A DNA stretch of 64,000 nucleotides from Paenibacillus dauci (lineage in GTDB: Bacteria; Bacillota; Bacilli; Paenibacillales; Paenibacillaceae), in the NCBI RefSeq assembly GCF_000971985.1, contig NZ_LAQQ01000001.1:186001-250000 (forward strand), read 5' to 3'. Below are positions 44,664 through 54,300 of the stretch, piece by piece. The notes under the pieces are model-generated. The model saw only the letters and a program-made list of their open reading frames with translations, was not told the DNA's origin and did not search any database. The stretch's first letter is position 1. Each line of letters begins with the position of its first letter. A program made the position numbers and the translations under genes.

Positions 44664-45926
44664 TCAATCTGTATGGCTCCGAATATACGTATCCAGATAA
44701 GCATTGCTGAATTTCCCGGTAGGATCATACTTGTGAATCAATTCCTGAAATGCCGGTAGCTGATCAAACTGCTGCTGCAATGTCGCTGCCGGAACGGTGA
44801 ACAGCTTGCCCCAGTGCGGACGCGCATGAAATGGTGCGAGTGCCTTTTCAAGCAGTGGCAGTACACGTTCCACACCCTCCCAATCGTCTTTCCAGGTAAA
44901 GTGAAACGCGACCGATGGCTGATTGTAAAACGGACTCATCCATAGATCATCTGCAGCGATTGTACGTACTTCACTCACAAATAATACCGGTGCCAGATGC
45001 TCTCTCAGTTCATGCACAGCCAGGCTTGCTTCATACATATGCTCACGAGCCATCAAATACTCGCTCTGCAGCTCCTTGCCGGCACTTGGTGTAAACTCCA
45101 TTTTGAAATGAGCAAGCCGTTCATGCCACATTCCCGGCTTGCCCAGCTGCTCGGTACAGTTCTCGGCATGCATATCCGGGAGCGGATGCAAGGGGACCGT
45201 CGCAGGTGCTGCCCCATAAAAGTCGGCACGTCCTTCGTAACTTGGTCCGTCTTCCTCTCTGCTTTTGGTCCATACCTGGTGAAAGCTCAGCTGCTGCCAA
45301 TCGGTGAACAAACTGACGCTGTAGGCGCTTGCAAAGATCTTTTCGCCATTATGCTGAAGCTCGGATACCGGCAGATTCTCATATACAAACTGCCTTACCT
45401 TATAAGTAGGCACTACCTTCAGCGTGAGCTTGGTAATGATGCCAAGAGCGCCCAGATGGATAACGACACCAGCAAACTCCTCGTCCCCCCGGTTAAACGT
45501 ATGCAGCTGACCGTTTGCGTCAATCAGTTCAATCGCTTCGACAGCCGCTGCCAGACTGACATTGCTGCTACCCGATCCATGGGTCGATGTCGCTACAGCG
45601 CCTGCAATAGTGATATGCGGCAAAGATGCCAAATTATGCAGCGCGTAACCGGTTTCACTAAGCTGTGCACAAAGATCTCCATAGGTAGCACCGGCCTCTA
45701 CTGTTACCGTACTGCGTTCTTCGTTCAATTCCAGCATGCGGTTCCAATGGCGTAGCGATACGAATACACCGTCTGTATCGGTAACCGAGTTGAACGTATG
45801 ACCGCTGCCCAGTACTTTGATCTTTTTATGATTTTGGATCAATTGCTGCAGCTGGTCGATACTTTCAGGATAGATCATTTCAGTAGCACCGTATGTATAG
45901 TTACCGGCCCAGTTTTGATAACTCAC
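44664..45926 (-). CDS. Alditol oxidase (FAD, ALO/VAO family)
   Basis: 420 residues from a GTG at 45926 with GGGAGG 8 bases upstream; the ATG at 45950 has no such site. FAD-binding-4 domain with KVLGSGHTFNSVTDTDGVFVSLR, VTVEAGATYGDLCAQLSETG, and the HGSG motif (AVATSTHGSGSSN) where the family attaches FAD. The C-terminal D-arabinono-lactone-oxidase domain ends FSNAYLDTYIR. Length and pattern agree with alditol/xylitol oxidases, which oxidise C1 of polyols and release hydrogen peroxide. The divergent AraC gene at 46115 may regulate it. Confidence 0.9.
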   Translation of the reverse strand: MSYQNWAGNYTYGATEMIYPESIDQLQQLIQNHKKIKVLGSGHTFNSVTDTDGVFVSLRHWNRMLELNEERSTVTVEAGATYGDLCAQLSETGYALHNLASLPHITIAGAVATSTHGSGSSNVSLAAAVEAIELIDANGQLHTFNRGDEEFAGVVIHLGALGIITKLTLKVVPTYKVRQFVYENLPVSELQHNGEKIFASAYSVSLFTDWQQLSFHQVWTKSREEDGPSYEGRADFYGAAPATVPLHPLPDMHAENCTEQLGKPGMWHERLAHFKMEFTPSAGKELQSEYLMAREHMYEASLAVHELREHLAPVLFVSEVRTIAADDLWMSPFYNQPSVAFHFTWKDDWEGVERVLPLLEKALAPFHARPHWGKLFTVPAATLQQQFDQLPAFQELIHKYDPTGKFSNAYLDTYIRSHTD

Positions 45927-46114
45927 TATAAATCCTCCCTTATTCCCCAATATGAGGTTGCCATGTTGATTCCTCTAATATAGCAAACTTCCTGTCTATA
46001 AATCCAGAATATGTAGAATGAATATTCAATCATCCCATCCAGTGTTAGAATAATCAAAAAAGAAAACGATCGGTAGAACAATATCGGTAATTATGAAAAC
46101 AGGAAAGGACATAT

Positions 46115-47040
46115 ATGATGGAGCTGGACATGTATACACTGGGTAAAACCAATCTAAACCGTTACGCCGACTCTTTATCCACGGATGGAGCCACCTTTTC
46201 TATTCATTATTGGGTGCTATGCCCAAACATTATGATATTCCGCTGCATAGTCATTCTTTTTTTGAGATTTGTTATGTGGTTTCCGGAACCGGATTCTATA
46301 TAGAAGATAACCGCATATTCGAACTCAAGACCGGTTCCCTGTTTATTTCAAGACCCAAGCAGAGGCACCGGATTAGCAGCCAGAACGGTCTATTTCTGCT
46401 TTATGTCGGCTTTGAGCTGAACAAAGATCATTCTGTTGAACAGTGGAATATGCTTATGGCCCGCGCTGCCATCTGTGAGCCTGTAGTAATTACACTTGAC
46501 CCGGATAGCATGATTATACGACTGTGGGATTCTCTGCTTCTGCAAGCAGCTTGTACAGCAGGTACCCTGTCGCAGCGTATTTTGCATGATCTGGCCTGCG
46601 CTTTATTGCTATCTATGCTGAATGTTTTTGTACCTGAAGAATATTCTGTCCATCCACCAGTACCGAGTAAATCTGCTGTGGCTCTTTTCAGTCAGGCGCA
46701 ACGGTTTATCAAAGATAATCTCTCTCTCCCTCTCCGCCTTATAGATACAGCTGCCTATCTGCACATATCAAGCAGACATCTGTCGAGAATCTTCACCCAA
46801 CAATGGGGTGGCAGCTATTCTGATTATGTGCAGAATGAGAGATTACAGATGGCCGCCACACTCTTAAAAACAACCGGACACCCGATCAAAACGATTGCGC
46901 AAATGACAGGTTTCTCATCCGTGCAGTACTTCACGCGGGTATTCACGCTCAAATATCGCACAGCTCCCGGACTTTTCCGCACTCTGTATACAGATCAGAC
47001 ATCGCTTTCCTTTCAGGATCACAACAATTCGATTAGGTAG
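46115..47040 (+). pseudogene. AraC-family regulator interrupted by a one-base frameshift
   Basis: The natural start is ATG 46115 (AGGAAAGGAC upstream): MELDMYTLGKTNLNRYADSL then STDGATFSIHYW. That frame then fails. The remaining protein continues in the next frame from codon GGT 46213: GAMPKHYDIPLHSHSFFEICYVVSGTGFYIED, the cupin domain of AraC regulators, and a complete HTH end (AAYLHISSRHLSRIFTQQWGG and IKTIAQMTGFSSVQYFTRVF). One missing G in the GGG run at 46212-46214 would restore FSIHYWGAMPKHY. A sequencing error, a phase-variable run or a true mutation are all possible. A shorter protein from TTG 46210 could still be made. Confidence 0.75.
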
Positions 47041-47090
47041 TTTTCTTTTATCTGATTTCCATCTATTTCCTATACAAATGTCTTCAAATG

Positions 47091-47129
47091 ATAAACCTCT
47101 GTCCTTATATGCCAATGACAGAGGTTTAT
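47091..47129 (+). terminator. Terminator after AraC gene
   Basis: Perfect 13-base stem (47091-47103 with 47117-47129), then TGTTGTCTT. Fifty bases after the stop. Confidence 0.8.
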
Positions 47130-47187
47130 TGTTGTCTTAAAATTACAAGCATTACCACCCTGGTTGGTATAGAAATCTGAACATATA

Positions 47188-47201
47188 GGAAAACGCTATC
47201 A
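47188..47201 (+). promoter_or_regulatory. cre-like site (CcpA box)
   Basis: GGAAAACGCTATCA agrees with the cre consensus at 13 of 14 positions (first base differs). It lies about 40 bases before the sugar isomerase gene. Confidence 0.55.
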
Positions 47202-47241
47202 TCAAGAATAGACCTGAAAGAATAGTCTGGAGGAGATTAAC

Positions 47242-48213
47242 ATGATGAAAACCGGATTGGTCACAGATATCCTGGGATATCTGCCCTTTGAAGAAATGCT
47301 GGATACCTGTGCCGCCATGGGAATCGAGACACTTGAGCTTGGCTGCGGGAACTGGTCCACTGCCCCTCATCTGGATCTGGATGAATTATTGAAAAGCGAA
47401 CAAAGTCGCAGACAGTTTTGGGATGCTATCCGGTCCAGAGGGTTGGATATTGCTGCGCTAAACTGCTCCGGTAATACGTTGGATCCTACCGGCATCGGTG
47501 CAGCACACCGAGAGGTTGTAGACAAAACTTTTCAACTGGCAGGGCTGCTGGGCGTAGAGACGGTTGTCATGATGTCTGGCTGCCCGGCAGGAGGACCGGA
47601 TGATCAACTTCCCAACTGGATTACGCATCCCATTTTGCCACCGCATTTTGCAAGTCTGAATTGGCAGTGGAATGAAGTGGCTCTTCCCTACTGGACAGAA
47701 GCAGTGAAGACAGCAGAATCCTATGGGGTAAAACGTATTGCTATTGAGAACCTGGGCTATAACCTGGTATATAATGCCGAGACCCTGCTGAAGCTGCGTC
47801 ATGAAGTTGGACCCATGATTGGTATGAATCTGGATCCGAGCCATCTGTTTTGGATGGGAGGTGACCCGATTGCAGCAGCCCGGGAATTGGGTGACTCCAT
47901 TTATCATGTCCATGCCAAGGATGTTCGCATTGAACGAGGAATCAGTAATGCCCAAGGATTGATCGATATCAAACCGATGGATCATTTTGCTTCCCGATCC
48001 TGGAATTATGTGGCGCTTGGCTATGGTCATGAGCTTGGATGGTGGAAAGAATTTTTCACAGTGATCAAGATGAGTGGTTATACAGGACCTATCGTTGTGG
48101 AGATGGAAGATCTGACGATGGATCCACTAACCGGTGTGCAGAAATCGATCCAGCTGCTGCAGGACGCACTGCCGAGAACATTTTCGCGTTCGAAAGTTGC
48201 TGTTACTGGATGA
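47242..48213 (+). CDS. Sugar phosphate isomerase/epimerase (xylose-isomerase-like TIM barrel)
   Basis: 323 residues. AP-endonuclease-2 type TIM barrel: GLVTDILGYLPFEEMLDTCAAMGIETLELGCGNWST, LDIAALNCSGNTLDP, IAIENLGYNLVYN (Glu metal ligand), GMNLDPSHLFWMGGDP (Asp, His), YHVHAKDVRIE (His, Asp) and VVEMEDLTMDP (Glu). The metal-binding set is complete. Such proteins act in inositol or rare-sugar catabolism. GGAGGAG precedes the ATG. It forms an operon with the next gene. Confidence 0.9.
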   Translation: MMKTGLVTDILGYLPFEEMLDTCAAMGIETLELGCGNWSTAPHLDLDELLKSEQSRRQFWDAIRSRGLDIAALNCSGNTLDPTGIGAAHREVVDKTFQLAGLLGVETVVMMSGCPAGGPDDQLPNWITHPILPPHFASLNWQWNEVALPYWTEAVKTAESYGVKRIAIENLGYNLVYNAETLLKLRHEVGPMIGMNLDPSHLFWMGGDPIAAARELGDSIYHVHAKDVRIERGISNAQGLIDIKPMDHFASRSWNYVALGYGHELGWWKEFFTVIKMSGYTGPIVVEMEDLTMDPLTGVQKSIQLLQDALPRTFSRSKVAVTG

Positions 48214-48270
48214 TCTGGGCGCCACACGAAACATGCTGTCTTTAATTCTGTTTATGAAGGAGTGATTATA

Positions 48271-49296
48271 GTGACATTGCGCATTGGCGTTATAGGAACA
48301 GGTGCCATAGGACAAGATCATATTCATAGAATCTCCAACAACTTACATCGGGGCCATATTGTTGCGGTGACAGATGTTAATCTGGAACAAGCACAGCGTA
48401 CTGCAAGTCAGCTGAATGAGCCCGCACGTATATTTGCTGATGGATATCAGCTTATCGCATCACCGGATGTCGATGCGATACTCGTGGCTTCCTGGGGACC
48501 TACCCATGAAGAATTTGTACTTGCCTCTATTGCTGCAGGCAAGCCGGTTTTTTGCGAGAAGCCCCTGGCAGTAACTGCTGAAGGATGCATGCGAATCATG
48601 GATGCAGAAATGGCATACGGCAGACCGCTGGTTCAAGTAGGATATATGCGGCGCTATGATCGCAGTTACCGTCAGTTAAAGCAGGTGCTCGATGAGGGTC
48701 GTATTGGAGAGACTCTGCTTGTCCATGCTGCACATCGGGCACCATCTGCACCGGGTTGCACAGGAGATATGGCTATTACCGACTCCCATGTGCATGAAAT
48801 AGACGTACTGCGTTGGTTGTTGGATGATGATTATATCTCTGCTCAGGTTATTCAGCCCCGTTCTACCCGCTTGGCAGCAAAAGGACTTCAGGATCCGATT
48901 ATCGTACTGCTGGAGACGCGCAAGGGCATCCGGATCGATACAGAGATTTTCGTAAACTGTCAGTATGGGTATGATATTCAGTGCCAGATTGTCGGAGAGA
49001 AAGGAATCGCCCATCTTCCTGAACCTTCCAGCGTACAGATGCGCAGCGATGCCCGGCTATCTACGGAAATATTAACCGATTGGAAAGATCGTTTTGCTGA
49101 TGCATACGATGTGGAATTGCAGGAATGGATTGATGCTTCTTTGCAGAACGAAGTGTACGGTCCGACGGCGTGGGATGGTTACGTTGCCGCAGTAACAGCC
49201 GATGCCTGCGTTAAAGCCAAGTATTCAGGTTTGATTGAGCCTATTCATCTTCGGGAAAAACCGGCGTTTTATAATCGAAACCGGATGTTTGCCTAA
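48271..49296 (+). CDS. Gfo/Idh/MocA-family oxidoreductase (inositol 2-dehydrogenase-like)
   Basis: 341 residues from GTG 48271 with AAGGAG 8 bases upstream. NAD(P) Rossmann motif [17 protein letters not shown], the [11 protein letters not shown] motif with catalytic-type Lys, [16 protein letters not shown], and [16 protein letters not shown] with the His of the family. It oxidises a polyol or sugar; myo-inositol or a hexose derivative is likely. It follows the isomerase by 57 bases, so the pair forms a small catabolic operon. Its last 72 bases overlap the end of a gene on the opposite strand. Confidence 0.92.
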   Translation: MTLRIGVIGTGAIGQDHIHRISNNLHRGHIVAVTDVNLEQAQRTASQLNEPARIFADGYQLIASPDVDAILVASWGPTHEEFVLASIAAGKPVFCEKPLAVTAEGCMRIMDAEMAYGRPLVQVGYMRRYDRSYRQLKQVLDEGRIGETLLVHAAHRAPSAPGCTGDMAITDSHVHEIDVLRWLLDDDYISAQVIQPRSTRLAAKGLQDPIIVLLETRKGIRIDTEIFVNCQYGYDIQCQIVGEKGIAHLPEPSSVQMRSDARLSTEILTDWKDRFADAYDVELQEWIDASLQNEVYGPTAWDGYVAAVTADACVKAKYSGLIEPIHLREKPAFYNRNRMFA

Positions 49297-49626
49297 CCAT
49301 TTAACATAAAACATATGATCAGCAATTGACGGTATGAATAATGAAGTTATGGCGTATAGAATCCAGTAGGCTGAACACTGCATAAACAAAATAAAACTGA
49401 TGATAATGAATAAAATCAGCCTTCTGCGTTTGGTTGAATTTTTCTTTTGCAATAATATAAAAAATAAAATGATATTGGCTCCAATCAGCGGGAGATAATA
49501 GGTCTCCCGCAGCCAGATAATATGATCCCCTCCCAATAATAAATACAAAACAGCCGCATCGAGAGTGAAAATTGTAATTTGAACGTATAGCAGGATTTTT
49601 TGCATCTTTGAGTATATATTTTCCAT
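49225..49626 (-). CDS. Small multi-pass membrane protein, unknown
   Basis: 133 residues with three or four membrane helices (about 10-33, 42-60, 68-93, and a weaker one at 95-110). It ends in a basic tail that overlaps the Gfo/Idh/MocA gene on the opposite strand by 72 bases. CAAAGGAG lies before the ATG at 49626. No family recognised. AT-richer than the overlapping gene. Confidence 0.65.
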   Translation of the reverse strand: MENIYSKMQKILLYVQITIFTLDAAVLYLLLGGDHIIWLRETYYLPLIGANIILFFILLQKKNSTKRRRLILFIIISFILFMQCSAYWILYAITSLFIPSIADHMFYVKWLGKHPVSIIKRRFFPKMNRLNQT

Positions 49627-49640
49627 GGTACTCCTTTGTG

Positions 49641-49671
49641 AATAAGATCTATCCTTTGGATAGATCTTATT
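49641..49671. terminator. Hairpin between SRAP gene and small membrane protein gene
   Basis: AATAAGATCTATCC and its complement around a TTT loop, a perfect 14-base stem. No long T-run; it may cut the leftward transcript between the two genes. Confidence 0.55.
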
Positions 49672-49688
49672 CTAACGACTATACGGAG

Positions 49689-50372
49689 TTATTTGGAATT
49701 CAAGGGTATTTCCTCGATCAACTCTGCATTATGATTGGCCACATTGCCGACGGATTTGGAAACCGGATATTTTATCATCTCCTTATCCGGATACGCGACC
49801 AAAAGCTTTTGCAGATGGTCTTTGTCTGTCATCTCCGGGTCGAGCCAGGTATCCAGCGCCTTGGCGGTTAAAATGACCGGCATCCGGTTATGTACCTCGG
49901 CAGCCATCGTATTGGGCTCTGTCGTAATAATCGTACAGCTGCGGATTCGTTCCCCATCCTCCGGAGATTCCCATTCGTCATACAATCTGGCAAAAGCAAA
50001 AGGTTCCTTGGATTGCAGCTGAAAACGGTACGGCTGCTTTTCTTTGCCTTCTTTTTTCCACTCATAGTATCCATCCGCTATAATAGCTACCCGGTGTCTT
50101 GCAATCAGTGAGCGAAAGGAAGCCTTGGTGCTCAGTGTTTCTGCACGGGCATTGATCATTTTGTAGCCGATCTTGGCTTCTTTGGCCCAGGAAGGAATCA
50201 GACCCCAGCGGAAACCCTCCAGGCTGCGCTTTTCATTGTCCTGATGCAGAACAGCAATATCTTGCCCGGGAGCAATATTGGTTCGTGCCTGTAGATCGTA
50301 TTGAACGCTGGTAATATGAAAAGCTTGCTGAATCTGATCGAGATCTGACAGCAATGTAAATCGTCCGCACAT
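49689..50372 (-). CDS. SRAP/YedK-family abasic-site DNA-protein crosslink protein
   Basis: 227 residues from ATG 50372 (AAGGAGG upstream). The N-terminus MCGRF contains the catalytic Cys2, which links covalently to abasic sites after Met removal. Other family residues: RTNIAPGQDIAVL (Asn), RWGLIPSWAKEA, NARAETLSTKASFR, ADGYYEWKK (Glu), and EVHNRMPVIL (His). It shields abasic single-stranded DNA at forks as in HMCES/YedK. Single gene. Confidence 0.95.
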   Translation of the reverse strand: MCGRFTLLSDLDQIQQAFHITSVQYDLQARTNIAPGQDIAVLHQDNEKRSLEGFRWGLIPSWAKEAKIGYKMINARAETLSTKASFRSLIARHRVAIIADGYYEWKKEGKEKQPYRFQLQSKEPFAFARLYDEWESPEDGERIRSCTIITTEPNTMAAEVHNRMPVILTAKALDTWLDPEMTDKDHLQKLLVAYPDKEMIKYPVSKSVGNVANHNAELIEEIPLNSK

Positions 50373-50718
50373 CAAAATGACCTCCTTAAGAAATGGTATA
50401 AAAATGAATACCCTCTCCTGCTATTGAATCAACCACTGCCTGCCGTATAGGATCAAATGTATCTCATGTATGCCTGTAAATAAGAGACTGAAAAACATAA
50501 AATAGTCGTACTTTATAATATGTAGTATATTTTTACAAATAAGGATATTAATGAGTTGTAAACTGGTATATACTCTAGTTGTGTTCCACTATATTATCCT
50601 GCATCAGGAACCTTTTACATACATACTTATGAATGTGGGATGTGGATACTCAAAATGTACATTACTTCTGCTGTTCACGTATTACCGCACGATCATAACT
50701 GATATGGGAGGTTTTTTT
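50373..50718. other. Intergenic region without recognised gene
   Basis: About 345 bases. An open frame continues upstream of the small secreted protein, but its start codon without ribosome site and the signal peptide further on argue against translation there. AT-rich patches near 50510-50590 are candidate promoter sequence. Nothing else seen. Confidence 0.35.
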
Positions 50719-51183
50719 ATGTTCAAATGGTCTACCTTTATGCTGTCCGCGTCCCTTCTTGCTGTGACAGCAAGTTCATCATCCGTATACGCTGCTGAGG
50801 TCGAGAAGTCTAGCTCTGTCTCTTCTGCCGTTCCAAGTAGCTATGAGGCTGCAGCCGTGCAGTCTTCGAGTTATCAAGGGGTTGAGAATTATCACAGCGT
50901 TCGGTTCTCTATTGATTTTATGGATACGATCATGGCAGGAGGAAGTGAGCCGCGGGGACGGTTTTATCAGGCGCTTCAAGAAGCTATTGGTGCACGGGTC
51001 ATTTTTTATGACTTCTGGAGTGACCATATTATCATCAAGGTTATTGATAAGGAATTGACTCCCGAAGAAGCAAAGGTAGTCAAAGACAAGATGAATAGTC
51101 TGCAATGGCTGCATGAGACCTATGGCGTCCCAATGGATCAAGAGATTATTACCGATATTTACTGGTTTGACCGCTGGGCATAA
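50719..51183 (+). CDS. Small secreted protein, unknown
   Basis: 154 residues from ATG 50719, with GGGAGG 7 bases upstream; the open frame extends further upstream but the signal peptide fits only this start. Signal peptide about 1-27 (ending SSVYAAE), then a Ser-rich spacer (EKSSSVSSAVPSSYEAA) and a domain of about 95 residues with DFWSDHIIIKVIDKELTPEEAKVVKDKM. No family recognised. A strong terminator follows. Confidence 0.7.
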   Translation: MFKWSTFMLSASLLAVTASSSSVYAAEVEKSSSVSSAVPSSYEAAAVQSSSYQGVENYHSVRFSIDFMDTIMAGGSEPRGRFYQALQEAIGARVIFYDFWSDHIIIKVIDKELTPEEAKVVKDKMNSLQWLHETYGVPMDQEIITDIYWFDRWA

Positions 51184-51217
51184 TGATCCCAAGCGTCTGC
51201 AAGTAATTCTACCAAAC

Positions 51218-51262
51218 AAGCCCCAAACGACCCTGTATATTTTTCAGGATTGTTTGGGGCTT
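51218..51262. terminator. Bidirectional terminator before NRPS end
   Basis: AAGCCCCAAAC (51218-51228) pairs with GTTTGGGGCTT (51252-51262), inner CCTG/CAGG. It separates the rightward small protein from the leftward NRPS. Confidence 0.88.
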
Positions 51263-51300
51263 ATTACATTACAGGTGCATTGGATAATTAAACGTCCAGC

Positions 51301-54300
51301 TTAGTAAATCGAAGATTCCGAATACATGAATCCACTCTGTACAGCATAAGCCATTAATTTGCTAATATACTCTCTATCCGGTACGGGATAGGTAAAGCCG
51401 ATCCTTTTCAGCACGGCCAGCGTACGCTCTACATCAATACGAATATTTACCGGCTCATCCGATTCAAACAAAGTCGTTACAATCCCCACCAGCATCTCAT
51501 CGGTAGACTGCAGCTTTTGCCGCTGGATCTTCATTTCTTCCGAGCTCATAGTCTTTGGCTTGAATCCATAGGGTGTCCAGGACGTACAAATCTCCCCATA
51601 GCTCACATAATGCGGATTATGCAAATGAAATACTCTTTCCTGTACGCCTGGAGTATGGATCAGCCGGACAATGGCTGCCGCACAGATATCTACCGGCGTC
51701 AGATCGACCAGTTCCTGCATAACAGCCGGTTCGGCTCCTTCCATAAGAGCCAGTGCTTTGAGCGAAAGATAGAACATATTGTCCTGTATGTTCTCCTGAA
51801 ACTGACCATCTGCATAACGACCGGTCAGATTGCCTACCCGGTAAATAGATACGTCAAGTCCGAAGTGCATCTCCTCTATTAGCAGCGCTTCCGCTTCAAA
51901 TTTACTGCGCAGATATACGTTGGACTGATAGTCCTGACCGATATACAGATCCCTTTCTGTAAATACCAGGTTCTCGCTGCTCTCCGGCGCATAGGATCCA
52001 GATACACTGAGTGTAGATACATAATGAAGCGGCAAATGAAACTGCTGGCAAAACTCAGCTGCATAACGAGTTCCCTGCACATTCACACGTTCGAACTCTT
52101 CGTAGAATCCATAATGCTTCACTAGCGCTGCCGTATGGATCACTGCGTCTATCGATTCGCCCAGCGACTGCATTTCCTTACTGCTTAATCCCCATTGATA
52201 CTCGGTCATATCTCCATGACGAACCTCTACCCGATTCATCCACTGAGCCAGCTTGCTGTTATCATATCGGGATGACCAGTAAAATTGCAGCTTCCGGTTC
52301 AATCGATCCCGCGCCTGCTGTTCATCTTCAGCACGAATCAGACAGATAATCCGAGCTGTGGTTGTAGCCAGCAGTTCATGCAGAATATGAATACCGAGGA
52401 AGCCGGTTGCTCCCAGCAGCAAAATCGATTCCGGTGGAACCATTCTGTCCTGAATAGGTACATCGGGAATCGGTACAGGGTTACCCGGGGTGAACACTGG
52501 TTTTGAGACTTCTTCGTCCCTGGAATCCAACTCTCCGGCATCTATTTTGTAGGCTAATTCGGCAAAGGAACGGTAAATATAGAAGTCCTTCATTTCCAGC
52601 TTCCAGCCGATCGTATGGGATTTGCCAATCATTTTCAGAATGCTGAGCGAATGACCGCCAATATCAAATAAATTATCATTCATACTGATCTGTTCCGGTT
52701 GCATCTCCATCACTTCCGCTACCAACTGGATCAGGCTTGTTTCGGTAATTGTATGCGGAGCAATCATCTCCCGATCCCCATCTGTATGAGGGACAGGCAG
52801 TGCCCGTTTGTCTACTTTACCATTGGATGTAAGTGGTATCTGGTCGAGCGCGATGAAACGGGAAGGAATCATATAATCCGGTATGCGTACCCCCAGATGA
52901 GACCGCAGTTTACTGATCGTCCATTCTTCGTTGGCTACAATATAAGCACAAAGACTGGAATAAGCATGATCTTTTTGAAGAGCGATAACGACGGTCCCCT
53001 GAATAGACGGATGTTCCAACAGTGCTGCTTCAATCTCGCCCAGCTCAATCCGGTTGCCACGGATCTTGACCTGCTCATCCATTCGTCCCTGATAATCCAC
53101 ATTGCCATCCGGGAGCCAGCGGGCCAGATCCCCTGAGCGGTACATGCGCGTCCCGGGTATCCATGGGTTATCGATAAATCGCTCTGCTGTAAGTTCCGGA
53201 CGTCGCAGATATCCCAACGATACGCCTTCCCCACCGATCCAGAGTTCGCCGGTAATACCGACCGGCTGTGGCTGCCCGAATGTATTCAGGATATACAGGG
53301 ATGTATTATGGATCGGTCGACCGATCGGCAGCTGTCCCTGATCCAGCAGCATCTGATTCACCGGCCATACTGCTGCACCTACAGTCGTTTCTGTAGGTCC
53401 ATAGACGTTAATCAACACATCCTCTCCCAGTGTACGGATCGCTTTATCCACATGGGCACGTGAAGCCTGCTCGCCTCCAAATAGCAGCTTGCGCAGACCG
53501 GTTAGACCATTCAGGTTCACTTCTACAAGGGTATTGAACAGCGCAACGGTCATTAGGGCTACCGAAATCTGCTGGCTGCGCATGTAATCGATCAGGGATA
53601 CCGGATGAAGCAACTGTTCACGGGTGACCAGTACCAGTGCTGCACCATGGAGAAGAGTTCCATACAGATCAAATGTAGAACCGTCAAAAGCATAATTGGA
53701 CAGCTGCAAAACCCGATCCTGTGGTGTAATATCCAGGAAACCATTGTTGATCACGGTTTTTACAATATTCCGGTGCGTAACCATAACTCCTTTGGGTTGT
53801 CCGGTCGAACCCGAGGTATACATAACATATGCCAATTGCTCCGGTTGTATCATGATAGGCGGAGAATATACCGGTTCTGCCTGACCCGGCTGATCCGATA
53901 GATACAATACCTCACCATCATAGCGATCGGAATCCGTCCACAGCTCACGATGCTGTGAAATTACATAAGATGCTTCACTGTCAGACAGCATACGCAGGAT
54001 GCGCTCTGCCGGATGCGTCGGATCGATCGGCAGATATGCAGCACCTGCTTTGAGAATAGCCAGAATAGCAATAATCATCTCCGGTGAACGTTCAGCGAGC
54101 AGACCGATGATCTGATTCTTGCCTGGATGGTATCCTGCGCCGCGGCGGATCAGCGTATGGGCAAGCTGATTGGCTTGCTGGTTCAGTTGAGCATATGTCA
54201 GCTGCCGCTCTCCCATGATGACTGCTGGACGATCCGGATAAAGTCTGCACTGCTGCTCGAACAGCTCTTGAATACATTGCTCTTTTGGATACTGGGCAGC

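Noticed and set aside
44997-45755. 252-residue plus-strand frame
   Set aside because: Antisense to the alditol oxidase, low-complexity composition.
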